The position numbers were made by a program, and so were the translations under genes. Positions 19,248-27,445 of a DNA stretch of 64,000 nt are shown in pieces; the first letter of the stretch is position 1; every line of letters begins with the position of its first letter. The notes under the pieces are model-generated. The model was given only the letters and a program-made list of their open reading frames with translations. It did no database searches and was not told the DNA's origin. The DNA comes from PGYT01 sp963675055 (lineage in GTDB: Bacteria; Bacteroidota; Ignavibacteria; Ignavibacteriales; Melioribacteraceae), in the NCBI GenBank assembly GCA_963675055.2, contig CAXXJE010000004.1:620001-684000 (forward strand). Direction: 5' to 3'.

Positions 19248-19961
19248 TTACTGAGTTGAAAATCTTTTATGTATGTTCAATGCGAATACAGAGTTATAGT
19301 CTTTGGGCTCGGTTACTTCAAATATAGTGTGTATATCCTTGCTTATCAGTACTTTTGTGAGTTCCTCATTCTCTCCCCTGTTTACACTATTATCCCCAAC
19401 GCTCAATAGAATATTTATCTTTTTAATTCCATCTAAAAAGTATGTATCTGCTAATCCGGGCAAATAATCCGGAGGATTGTTAAAGTAACAGTTATCGTCA
19501 TAGTACCCCAGAATGAATCGCTTGATGTTATAAAATCCATCAATACTTAGAATATAACTAATCTGTTGAGGATGTCTAAAAGCCATATTAACTGCATGAT
19601 AACCACCGAAGCCGCATCCTGCCAATGCTAGGTCTACAGCATTCGTTTCAAACTGTGCAAATCCAATCACATCATGAAGAATCATGCTCTCGTAAGCATT
19701 ATGATTTTTCACCCTGTCGGCAGGATGAATAGAATAATTATACCAGCTCTCTGCATCAATGCTGTCAGGACAATAAATTTTAATTAGGCCGTTATCAAGA
19801 AGATAACCTACAGAATTTATTAACCCGGAATCTTTATAGTCGTAATACCTCCCTCTGGCCTGAGGGAAGAGTATTATGGGATAACCGGAATGCCCGAAGA
19901 CAAGCATTTCGAAATCTCGACTTAAATATTGGGAGTACCATTTATGATAATGTTCAGTCAC
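19248..19961 (-). CDS. Esterase-family alpha/beta hydrolase homologue without the catalytic serine
   Basis: 237 residues resembling the cytosolic family of small esterases that begins H-x-K-W-Y-S and carries ELLVFGH, DSIDAESWYN and GYYDDNCYFNNPPDYLPGL. In that family the nucleophile elbow reads G-C-S-F-G-G-Y-H-A; here it reads G-C-G-F-G-G-Y-H-A, Gly117 (codon GGC) replacing Ser. The usual C-terminal H-D-W with the catalytic His reads K-D-Y at 220-222. Fold-defining residues are otherwise well kept and the frame is intact. I therefore infer a non-catalytic (binding or regulatory) role rather than a recent pseudogene. Single gene, convergent with tRNA-Leu. Confidence 0.8.
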   Translation of the reverse strand: MTEHYHKWYSQYLSRDFEMLVFGHSGYPIILFPQARGRYYDYKDSGLINSVGYLLDNGLIKIYCPDSIDAESWYNYSIHPADRVKNHNAYESMILHDVIGFAQFETNAVDLALAGCGFGGYHAVNMAFRHPQQISYILSIDGFYNIKRFILGYYDDNCYFNNPPDYLPGLADTYFLDGIKKINILLSVGDNSVNRGENEELTKVLISKDIHTIFEVTEPKDYNSVFALNIHKRFSTQ

Positions 19962-20089
19962 AAAACCGCATTTTAATCACTGTAAGAAATCGGCGTGAAA
20001 TATAAGGAAGTTTTATGTAAAAGACAGTTATAAACAATATTAGCAGGGACAAACTACGCATTTACAATGCTTCATTTGTTTAATACAGC

Positions 20090-20305
20090 CTATCTTGAAC
20101 CTGTTATCAAATACTTAGCCAATTGTCTCGCTTTCATTTCAGTCTTTACAGCAACATATGCATCATATTCTAAAGGACGATACGGATATGTTGATTTTAC
20201 CAGACCATCATTGTGCTCCCTTAATCTGCGGAGGATATTATTTGTGGAGCCGATATAAGTATAATAATCCCTCACTATACTTTTTATAATGTAGACATAC
20301 CACAT
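20090..20305 (-). CDS. GIY-YIG domain protein (YhbQ/UPF0213-like), slightly truncated
   Basis: 71 residues. The nuclease core is visible as WYVYIIKS, then YTYIGSTNNILRRLREHN. Here the GIY is replaced by V-Y-I and the YIG is present, with the conserved Arg of RRLREHN. The C-terminal ARQLAKYLITGSR is followed by a TAG stop. After it the same frame continues A-V-L-N-K, the usual family ending, before another stop. A single nonsense codon has thus removed about five residues. Stand-alone GIY-YIG proteins of this size are common in Bacteroidota; their function is not settled. It lies between the esterase homologue and two tRNA-Ser genes, all on the same strand. Confidence 0.75.
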   Translation of the reverse strand: MWYVYIIKSIVRDYYTYIGSTNNILRRLREHNDGLVKSTYPYRPLEYDAYVAVKTEMKARQLAKYLITGSR

Positions 20306-20409
20306 TGATTAACTGAGTTAATTTCACAATGTGTTATTAAGTTCGGAATTGTAAATACATTCTGCTTCGTTAAATTGAGCCTGCTCAATGAAGCTTTAGC
20401 GTAGTTGAG

Positions 20410-20496
20410 CGGAGAGAGTGGGATTCGAACCCACGATACCGGTGAAGGTATACCCGCTTTCCAGGCGAGCCAGTTCAGCCACTCCTGCATCTCTCC
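20410..20496 (-). tRNA. tRNA-Ser (anticodon GGA)
   Basis: 87-nt class II tRNA on the minus strand. Acceptor GGAGAGA pairs with TCTCTCC, discriminator G. The anticodon loop CTGGAAA gives GGA, reading UCC/UCU. The long variable arm is TACCTTCACCGGTA-like and the T loop is TTCGAAT. CCA is not encoded. It lies 16 bp after the second tRNA-Ser. Confidence 0.95.
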
Positions 20497-20512
20497 GTAT
20501 TAGAACATCACG

Positions 20513-20600
20513 CGGAAAGGGAGGGATTCGAACCCTCGGACCGCAAAAAGCGGTCAACGGTTTTCGAGACCGCCCCGTTCAACCACTCCGGCACCTTTCC
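20513..20600 (-). tRNA. tRNA-Ser (anticodon CGA)
   Basis: 88-nt class II tRNA. Acceptor GGAAAGG pairs with CCTTTCC, discriminator G. The anticodon loop CTCGAAA gives CGA, reading UCG. The variable arm is GACCGCTTTTTGCGGTC, a perfect 6-bp stem. First of a tandem pair with tRNA-Ser(GGA), probably one transcript. Confidence 0.95.
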
Positions 20601-20695
20601 GTTTAAATTCAGACTCCAAATATAAGAAGTTTTTTAATTCCTGAAAAACAAAAGGTTAATATTTATTACGATAATGGAGATAAATTAGATACGGC

Positions 20696-21475
20696 TTACT
20701 TAACCGAACGCCAATTCAACTCGGACCTTGTGGTTGAATCATTTATTGTCGATATATACTCGCCGGTAATGATATAGTTTTCAGATTTGGTTAATACCTC
20801 AATAAATCCCTTTCTGCTGAGCCTAATAGTATTCAAGTCATCAATAATCTCATTCCGTACCTTTTTTGCGTCCAACGAAAACTCGATTGTCTTAGGTTCA
20901 TAATCTCCGGAATATAATTGAATCCGTATTATCATACTTTCACTACCGTAATTAATAATTTTCATTTCTATTCTTCCATCGCCATCGGCAGGTATATTCT
21001 CCAGCGGACAGAGTAACTTGAGCGGCAGATATGGCAGGTCCGGAATCTCAAGATCGCTATCTTGCACAGGGAAGTTTTCAGCGTATATTCTATTCTCATC
21101 AAGTGAAACTTTCTGGAAACCAACTGACATATACTGTTGGATTGAATAACCCAGATCAAGAATTACAGATCTGAAAATTAAATCATTACCCCGCCCGAAT
21201 AATTCCCTGACTTCATTGCCCCGCTCTGAAACATTAATATCATAGTACCCGTTATCTACACTTACATTTAAAAATATCCTGCTCCATAATATCCTGTCTT
21301 CCTGTTTGGAATCAAGTACCATCAACCTTATATCATAGCTGTCATTTAATGCATTGCCTGATGAGTCCGCCGAGTAACCCTTGTATACCAGAGGCTCAAA
21401 CTCCTGGGCGAGAGCTGTATAAAATAAAAGAAAACAAAGTGTTAAGATTAGTGAAATTAAGTTCTTCATGTACAT
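20696..21475 (-). CDS. Exported protein of unknown function
   Basis: 259 residues with a clear Sec signal peptide (hydrophobic core FLLFYTALA, cleavage after A-L-A before QEF). The next ~110 residues follow the pattern of extracellular domains that start Y-K-G-x-x-x-D-S-S-G-N-x-L-N and continue YDIRLMVLD and GYYDINV. Such a domain is often found in surface and tail-fibre-associated proteins. The C-terminal ~100 residues are beta-rich. No enzyme motif is seen. I cannot name a family. The start may be the second Met (MKNL), six bases downstream. Confidence 0.7.
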   Translation of the reverse strand: MYMKNLISLILTLCFLLFYTALAQEFEPLVYKGYSADSSGNALNDSYDIRLMVLDSKQEDRILWSRIFLNVSVDNGYYDINVSERGNEVRELFGRGNDLIFRSVILDLGYSIQQYMSVGFQKVSLDENRIYAENFPVQDSDLEIPDLPYLPLKLLCPLENIPADGDGRIEMKIINYGSESMIIRIQLYSGDYEPKTIEFSLDAKKVRNEIIDDLNTIRLSRKGFIEVLTKSENYIITGEYISTINDSTTRSELNWRSVK

Positions 21476-21590
21476 TCGTTGTTAATTTATTAGAAGTATG
21501 GATGATTATTGAATAAAGTGAATAATTGTGTATCAACTTGTTTTTAGAATTACCTGAAAATATGTAATTTTCGTTTAATTATCATACAGA

Positions 21591-22058
21591 ATGTTAATCA
21601 TGAAAAACATTAGCCACAACCATATCCCTGCAATCATTATTATGTTTGTCATAATTATTTGTTCGAACTCATCGGCACAGATTATCGAAGAAAGCTGGGC
21701 CCCCGTTTCTTTCCATGGGAATCTTGTTTATGTCGATTTGAAAAATATCGATAGTTTTCAGGCTGATGATATTTATGTATGGACAATAGAAAATCTTAAA
21801 TCCCCTCTTGAAATGGAAGATGTGGACAAAGATATTTACAGAACAAAAACTTACTACCTTATCAATAAAAAAATAAAACGATACAGCCTTGTTGAAATTC
21901 TGTATTACGATGAAGATAATAATGTGATAAAAGATTTCAATTATGAAGTATCAACAGATGATCCTGAACTCAGGTATAGTTATCCAATACTGGATGGGTC
22001 ACTTGTTGATTTGGTATTACAGCGATGTGAAAGAGAAATTGAGAGTAAGCGAAAATGA
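21591..22058 (+). CDS. Exported protein resembling surface-adhesin E-type proteins
   Basis: 155 residues, signal peptide ending near S-S-A-Q. The mature part has the pattern W-x-P-V-S-F-H-G-N-L-V-Y-V-D-x-x-N-I followed by I-Y-V-W-T, as in small periplasmic proteins that describe how a quantity is displayed as a one-domain beta sandwich (Adhesin_E-like). The role is unknown. Its stop overlaps the ATG of the SET-domain gene by 4 bp (ATGA), so the two are translationally coupled. ATG 21600 is an alternative start. Confidence 0.65.
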   Translation: MLIMKNISHNHIPAIIIMFVIIICSNSSAQIIEESWAPVSFHGNLVYVDLKNIDSFQADDIYVWTIENLKSPLEMEDVDKDIYRTKTYYLINKKIKRYSLVEILYYDEDNNVIKDFNYEVSTDDPELRYSYPILDGSLVDLVLQRCEREIESKRK

Positions 22059-22459
22059 GAAAATTTAACCATGATTGGGAAACCAGCGTTGTTGTTAAGA
22101 GTTCCCCAATAGAAGGTAAAGGTATATTTACCTCAAGCAATATACCGAAAGATGAACTCGTGATGGTAATCCAGGGTGAACTGATAACCGGCAAAGAATG
22201 TGAGAGACGCGAGGAAGAGGAGAACAACGTATACATATTTTGGAACGGCAGGTATTATATTGATACCGCTATGACAAAAATAATTAAATACATCAATCAT
22301 AGCTGCACACCGAATTGTGACGTGCTCGACAGGGATAAAGAGACACTTAACCTTGTGGCCAATAGGAATATATCGGCAGGAGAAGAATTAACAATAGACT
22401 ACGGTTATGATGAGATTTATGACATGTGCCGTTGTGATGTTTGTCGCGATAAAGGCTGA
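22055..22459 (+). CDS. SET-domain protein (putative protein-lysine methyltransferase)
   Basis: 134 residues, essentially one SET domain. The N-terminal strand is GKGIFTSSNIPKDELV. The pseudoknot motif is YINHSCTPNC (N-H-S-C-x-P-N), and the second half is GEELTIDYGYDE with the active-site Tyr. The end C-R-C-D-V-C resembles a post-SET zinc cluster. All S-adenosylmethionine and catalytic elements seem present. Such small SET proteins occur sporadically in bacteria; substrates are mostly unknown. It is coupled by ATGA to the exported protein upstream. Its stop abuts, without any gap, the stop of the convergent channel gene. Confidence 0.88.
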   Translation: MRKFNHDWETSVVVKSSPIEGKGIFTSSNIPKDELVMVIQGELITGKECERREEEENNVYIFWNGRYYIDTAMTKIIKYINHSCTPNCDVLDRDKETLNLVANRNISAGEELTIDYGYDEIYDMCRCDVCRDKG

Positions 22460-23722
22460 TTACGACTGACGTGAATCCGCTTTCTCCTGAATTCTTTTCT
22501 GAATTTCAGGATATTTCGATAGAACGAATTCAAATCTAGTTTTTGATAGCGTATATAAATCACAATAACCGGCAGCCCGTATTGACGCGGTTCTTGGCAC
22601 ATCACGGAACAATGCGATCTCTCCGAAGAATTCTCCCGACGTAAGTATTGATATAAGCTTTTCTTCTTTGCCGGATAGGACTTCAAGTTCACCGCGAATT
22701 ATGAAATACATGTTATGTCCCTCATCCCCCTCTCTGAAAATATAATCTCCGGGAGTATAGATAACAGGTTTGAGATGAAGAGCTACCTCCTCTAGGAAAA
22801 TCTCATCCTGCCCGTTAAACAGAGGTATCTTCTCAATGGCCTCTTTTTTCAGACTGATACTTAGTTCCAGCTTCAAGCTATCCGGCAGACCTTCAAGGAA
22901 TCTTGATTCGTCAAAACCCTGCTTCTGCTTATACATGTATGTGTAATAGTCATGCAGTTTACGCTGCAGCCCGGCAGGTACTCGTCTAAGTTTAACAAGT
23001 GTTGTTAGGTTTTCAAGATTAGTCATGTAGCGATTCTTGGCCGGGTCTTTCTTCGAAAGAAAACTTGCAATCTTACCTATAAGGTAACCGTAAGTACCAA
23101 CTCCGAGTATTTCAACAAATAACGCGTACAGTGTTTGAGTAGTATTAACAGGGGTAATATCCCCATACCCGACTGTTGTTATTGTCGTTACAGTCCAGTA
23201 AAGTGATTTCACATAATTATCAATAAATGTTATGGAGTTGTCAAGTCCTCTTAAATTCAGCCAGCCGCAGGCCAGCCAGTGAGCAAAATGTGATATCCAG
23301 AAGAAAAAAAAGACAAGTGTAAACACGTTCGCGTATTGTATTTCACGTCTTTTTAGAATCCGCATGAAATAGGCTATCTTGACAAGTTTTACAAGCCGTA
23401 TTAATTGGAATAATGAATGAGGGAAAAATAAATTGAAAGGAATTACAGCTACTATGTCAATGACAAACCATCTTCTTAAATAGAATTGAATGCCGCTATG
23501 CTCTTCAAATAATATCTCGTCTTCCCAGTGACGATAGTAATAAAGGTTATAGAAAATATCCAGAACAAGAATTATGTAAGCAGCGTATTTGATGCACGTG
23601 TATGCTTCATATTCATGGAAGTTATATACAAGTGAAAGCGGAATAAATGCAGCATAAAAACTTGTGGCGATAGTAACAAGGATGTTCCAGATTAAAGTCG
23701 ATATTCTAAGATCTCTGCCCAT
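22460..23722 (-). CDS. Cyclic-nucleotide-gated potassium channel (six-TM)
   Basis: 420 residues. Hydrophobic segments S1-S6 occupy about 10-230. S4 has regularly spaced charges (IRLVKLVKIAYFMRILKRR), like a voltage sensor. The pore loop contains the K+ filter TVGYGD at 183-188. A C-linker-like helical region leads to a cNMP-binding domain at about 320-410. That domain carries the phosphate-binding cassette FFGEIALFRDVPRTASI, whose Glu and Arg contact cAMP or cGMP. Expected role: cyclic-nucleotide-modulated K+ conductance in the cytoplasmic membrane. It may be transcribed alone. A cNMP-binding soluble protein is also present at 43259. Confidence 0.93.
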   Translation of the reverse strand: MGRDLRISTLIWNILVTIATSFYAAFIPLSLVYNFHEYEAYTCIKYAAYIILVLDIFYNLYYYRHWEDEILFEEHSGIQFYLRRWFVIDIVAVIPFNLFFPHSLFQLIRLVKLVKIAYFMRILKRREIQYANVFTLVFFFFWISHFAHWLACGWLNLRGLDNSITFIDNYVKSLYWTVTTITTVGYGDITPVNTTQTLYALFVEILGVGTYGYLIGKIASFLSKKDPAKNRYMTNLENLTTLVKLRRVPAGLQRKLHDYYTYMYKQKQGFDESRFLEGLPDSLKLELSISLKKEAIEKIPLFNGQDEIFLEEVALHLKPVIYTPGDYIFREGDEGHNMYFIIRGELEVLSGKEEKLISILTSGEFFGEIALFRDVPRTASIRAAGYCDLYTLSKTRFEFVLSKYPEIQKRIQEKADSRQS

Positions 23723-23743
23723 CGGTTCTAAAAATAATAAAAA

Positions 23744-24691
23744 TTAGATTACGGAAAGATAAATAAGACTGAAATAATTTTTATCATCGGTCCAGACTTT
23801 TTCCAGTTTGAATATTCCCTCAGTTAGCTTAGTGAACGACTCGATTGTATACTTATGCGAATACTCGGTAATGATCGACTCTTCTTTCTCAAAAACAATT
23901 TCTTCTTCTCCAATGGTAACCGTCTGATAATTTTTACTTACAAGATGCATCTCAATTCGGTTTTCTTCTTTATTGTAAAACGCAACGTGCCGGAATTCAT
24001 TTAAACTAAAATCAGCATCAAATTCATTATTGATTCTTTCCAGAATATTCAAATTAAAGAGAGCTGTAATGCCATTCGAATCATTATAGGCTTTCTCAAG
24101 AATTGAAATATCTTTAACCATATCTATCCCGATCAGCAATGCCCCTGTTTCATCAAGTTCATATCCGATCTTTTCAACGAACTTACGAGCTGAATCCGTT
24201 GTAAAATTACCCAATGTTGAGCCTGGGAAATAAGCTATCTTATACAAATTGTTTTTGTCTATATCCGGAATCCCGATCGGACCGGTGTAATCAGAGGCAA
24301 CCGGATATATATTTAATTCAGGATACCTTAGCTGCAGTTTATCAACAGATTCCAGAAGGTGTTCTTCAGAAATATCAATCGGAATATATCCGGCAAGTGA
24401 GTTGATATTATCTAACAGTAATTGTGTCTTAAGACTGCTTCCACTGCCGAATTCTATCAAGAGTGTTCTGTCATCGAACAGATCGGATAGTTCCTTTATG
24501 TTATCCTTCATTATCGTGATCTCAGTTCTGGTTGGATAATACTCGTCAAGTTCACAGATCCTGTCGAAAAGCTCTGAACCTCTTTTATCGTAAAAGAGTT
24601 TGCTCGGCAGAGTCTTGGGGCTATTGTTTAATCCCTGAACAATCTCTTCGAATACACTTGTTGTATCTACAATCGGTAAATCGTTCTTCAT
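23744..24691 (-). CDS. egtD: L-histidine N(alpha)-methyltransferase-like protein (EgtD)
   Basis: 315 residues; the family is about 320. The N-terminal LPSKLFYDKRGSELFDRICE and YYPTRTEI, the SAM-binding LIEFGSGSSLKT and the central YFPGSTLGNF are all EgtD signatures. EgtD trimethylates histidine to hercynine in ergothioneine synthesis. The partner sulfoxide synthase EgtB is not next to it. Either egtB is elsewhere or the product is used differently. The gene is followed 21 bp downstream by the channel gene on the same strand. Confidence 0.88.
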   Translation of the reverse strand: MKNDLPIVDTTSVFEEIVQGLNNSPKTLPSKLFYDKRGSELFDRICELDEYYPTRTEITIMKDNIKELSDLFDDRTLLIEFGSGSSLKTQLLLDNINSLAGYIPIDISEEHLLESVDKLQLRYPELNIYPVASDYTGPIGIPDIDKNNLYKIAYFPGSTLGNFTTDSARKFVEKIGYELDETGALLIGIDMVKDISILEKAYNDSNGITALFNLNILERINNEFDADFSLNEFRHVAFYNKEENRIEMHLVSKNYQTVTIGEEEIVFEKEESIITEYSHKYTIESFTKLTEGIFKLEKVWTDDKNYFSLIYLSVI

Positions 24692-24918
24692 ACCAGTTCC
24701 CCGGTTTCATTATAGTGACTTTGACTCCAAAATAATAACTGCTCGGATAATTCTTTAGCACAAATCTAACTAAACACCAGCCGGTACTCTCAGGTCAAAA
24801 GAAATAGATATGTTGTCTTAAAGTAAGAAAGATAATATTTAATTACCAGTTACAGAAGAAGTAGCGGGTGTTTTGAATGTGCGAGATGTTTAGAACCCGA
24901 AATAGTTAAATAACAGAG

Positions 24919-25548
24919 TTAACCAGATACTTTCTGGATTCCACTGATGAGCAAAATAATGCCGAAAAGAAGAAGAAATCCACCAAGAATTTTTAACGTA
25001 ATTTTATAGGACTTGCCGGATAGAAACTTTTTGAACTTGTAGGTGAACAATGCCAGGAAAACTTTCAAGCCAACAAGTAACGTATAGAATGCAATAATAA
25101 ATAGTATCGCTGAAGGACCATTTTTAGAATAAGCAGACGAGACAATAGGTCCTCCGATAGTTAACCAAAACACAAAAGGATGCGGAGTGAGGAAGTTTGC
25201 GATAATTCCCCTCATTAAAGGTCTGCTTTTCTCTTGTATTTCCACGTTCAGAACCGGAGTATAAAATAAATCTTTCCCGCCGAGATAGATAATAAATGCG
25301 GCTCCCATAAGAGTTATTATACCAAGCATGAAATCAATTTTGGAGAGTTCATTTACAATGAATACACAGAATGGAACTATAAAAACATCTGTTATCAGCG
25401 GGGATAAAGCCACTTTTACGCCGGCGGATTTATCATGCTTAAGGGATTCAGAAATTATTAAAGTATTTATCGGTCCGGGAGTAATACCGGAAGCTGCTCC
25501 AAGCATCACACCTGATGCCAGCATTGCAAAGACCGAATGGTCAATCAT
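24919..25548 (-). CDS. LysE/RhtB-family amino-acid exporter
   Basis: 209 residues with six hydrophobic segments. The family start GAASGITPGPINTLIISESL contains the conserved G-x-x-P-G-P. ATG 25548 has GAGG six bases upstream; ATG 25551 immediately before it is the alternative. The gene overlaps the 3' end of the M14 peptidase gene by about 8-11 bp, implying coupled translation. Substrate is unknown. Since a lysine-degradation unit lies just upstream on the same strand, lysine or another basic amino acid is a reasonable but unproven guess. Confidence 0.87.
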   Translation of the reverse strand: MIDHSVFAMLASGVMLGAASGITPGPINTLIISESLKHDKSAGVKVALSPLITDVFIVPFCVFIVNELSKIDFMLGIITLMGAAFIIYLGGKDLFYTPVLNVEIQEKSRPLMRGIIANFLTPHPFVFWLTIGGPIVSSAYSKNGPSAILFIIAFYTLLVGLKVFLALFTYKFKKFLSGKSYKITLKILGGFLLLFGIILLISGIQKVSG

Positions 25549-27310
25549 CATATTCCTCTACTACACGCATTACGGGATAAACATTGTAATGGCTGTCATA
25601 ATACGGTGTTTTTTCATAAAAGAAATTTAGTCTTGCACGGGTATTCACTGCGAATTCTTTATCACTTCTAAGCATTGCGTTAAATTCACGCTGAAGGTCC
25701 AGGTCGTCTTCGTACATCTTTTCGGCTATAGGATCCATGGCATAGTCTTCAAAGTATTCCTTGCGTTCGAAAATAATATTGAAGAACCCCCATTTAACAA
25801 ATGAATCCTCGCCAACAGGCTCCAATAAATTCGCAATAATGCCTAAGGCCCTTTGATCAGTAGGAATTATATAATCACCCGAATAAACCTCGACTGTATC
25901 GGTATATTTCATATAGTGATAGTCGGGTAGGAATCGTCCTTCGTATGGCGAAGCCGGAAATTTCACATCATAGAATTTGTACCGTTCAACAATATATTTC
26001 TGTGCTTCCTCGAGTGGATACATTTTTACGCCATGTATATGTAATCGGTCGATTACATTCTGCCACTCTGCAGGAACAATATAATACTCCGGTAAAGTGA
26101 CTTCCGTTTTCATCATCCCGTCATTGTAATATGGCACTTTGATCTCGTACGGTTTACCTGTAAAATTCCGAACCTTTCCACCAGCTACTGCACTTTCAAC
26201 CATCTCAACTTCTATTGCTTTGTAGACAACCGAATCATGACGCGCGGATCTTTCAAATCCTATCGGGTAAGGCTCCTTGTTCTCAGCATAATGCTCAATA
26301 GTATATTCATCCGCATTCTTGCCAAGTTTAATTATCGTTTCAGGATCAGAATTAATCAATTCTATTACTGATTCCAGGACAGCTTTCGTTGAGTAAACTC
26401 TATCTTTATATGACTTCAGTATGTGAGATTCAATTAAGAGTCCGGGACGATTCTGGACCGCGGCAAACCCATTCGAAAATCTGGGCAGTGGAATCCAGTC
26501 GTAAAGACCTTTCCTCAAGTCGCCATCAACATATCCGACATACGGAGAGATTAAAAAGCCCTTTTCCTCAACGGATTTCAGAATGGATGGATTAAAAACC
26601 TTTTTAACCCACTTCCCAATTGCCGGTGTAACATTTTCGTGTTTTTCAATCGCATACGTTGTGTGATACTGATAGTCCGATCCGTCGGTCGAATGTACGT
26701 CAATAAAAAAGTCGGGCAGCCAGGAATTATAAAGCTTTAGAAAATACTGCATTTCCGGTGCGTCAGCTTTCATGAAATCCCTGTTAAGGTTAAGATTCTG
26801 TGCTGTAACCCTCCAGCCCATCTCTTTCGGACCAATCTGATTAATTCGATTGTAAGGACCTCTTCGTTCATGAGCATCGACACTGAAGATCGGGACTACA
26901 ATCAAATTTAAATGGTCCAGGTAGCTTGCATTTTCTTTTGTAACTAGAATATCTCTAAGTAATAAAAATGAGGCATCCTTACCATTAATTTCGCCTGAAT
27001 GTATCCCATTGAGAATAAGCATAACCGGTTTATCGGTTTCACGAGCAAATTCCGGTGAAAATGTTTTATCCTTCGAGACTATAATGTAGTTTATCTCCCT
27101 CCCCTGAGGTGACTTACCCATCGACTTGACGACCGCATATTCTGAATAGTCAGCTAATTTGTTCAGGTAGTCCATAGTTTCGGCATAATCAGGTGTTTCG
27201 AGATATCCGGAAGCTTCAAATCGGGTTATCCATTCGCCCTCTGTTTCCTGTGCATTCAAGGCTAAAGAATACAGCATTACAAAAAGTATAATTTGGAACA
27301 AGCGAGTCAT
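25541..27310 (-). CDS. Secreted M14-family zinc carboxypeptidase
   Basis: 589 residues with an N-terminal signal peptide (IILFVMLYSLALNAQ). The zinc-binding H-x-x-E is in GIHSGEINGKDAS, the distal zinc His in FIDVHSTDG. The substrate-binding N-R pair is in NLNRDFMKA, and a candidate catalytic Glu lies in LLIESHILK. A large C-terminal domain is typical for Bacteroidota members. It should release C-terminal residues from peptides outside the cytoplasm. Preference is unknown. It overlaps the exporter gene downstream and is preceded by the terminator of the lysine-catabolic unit, so it has its own promoter within 27311-27397. Confidence 0.9.
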   Translation of the reverse strand: MTRLFQIILFVMLYSLALNAQETEGEWITRFEASGYLETPDYAETMDYLNKLADYSEYAVVKSMGKSPQGREINYIIVSKDKTFSPEFARETDKPVMLILNGIHSGEINGKDASFLLLRDILVTKENASYLDHLNLIVVPIFSVDAHERRGPYNRINQIGPKEMGWRVTAQNLNLNRDFMKADAPEMQYFLKLYNSWLPDFFIDVHSTDGSDYQYHTTYAIEKHENVTPAIGKWVKKVFNPSILKSVEEKGFLISPYVGYVDGDLRKGLYDWIPLPRFSNGFAAVQNRPGLLIESHILKSYKDRVYSTKAVLESVIELINSDPETIIKLGKNADEYTIEHYAENKEPYPIGFERSARHDSVVYKAIEVEMVESAVAGGKVRNFTGKPYEIKVPYYNDGMMKTEVTLPEYYIVPAEWQNVIDRLHIHGVKMYPLEEAQKYIVERYKFYDVKFPASPYEGRFLPDYHYMKYTDTVEVYSGDYIIPTDQRALGIIANLLEPVGEDSFVKWGFFNIIFERKEYFEDYAMDPIAEKMYEDDLDLQREFNAMLRSDKEFAVNTRARLNFFYEKTPYYDSHYNVYPVMRVVEEYDD

Positions 27311-27397
27311 ATGTGATCCTGCAATATTGTTATCAGTAAATTACGAATATAGAAAATTTCCCGGCGAATTCGGTGTTGAATTTGTTTAAAATGAAAA

Positions 27398-27420
27398 TGC
27401 CTGTCAAAAAGCGACAGGCA
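27398..27420 (-). terminator. Terminator after the lysine-ketoglutarate reductase gene
   Basis: TGCCTGTC (27398-27405) pairs with GACAGGCA (27413-27420). On the minus strand it is followed by TTTTCATTTT. Confidence 0.8.
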
Positions 27421-27445
27421 CAGAGGTGACCATGGCTATAGTCAG

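Noticed and set aside
24779..24812. Plus-strand stretch with GGTACTCTCAGGTCAAAAG resembling the 3' part of a glycine riboswitch aptamer
   Set aside because: The matching 5' GAGAGA arm and the central conserved core are absent, and no plus-strand gene follows.
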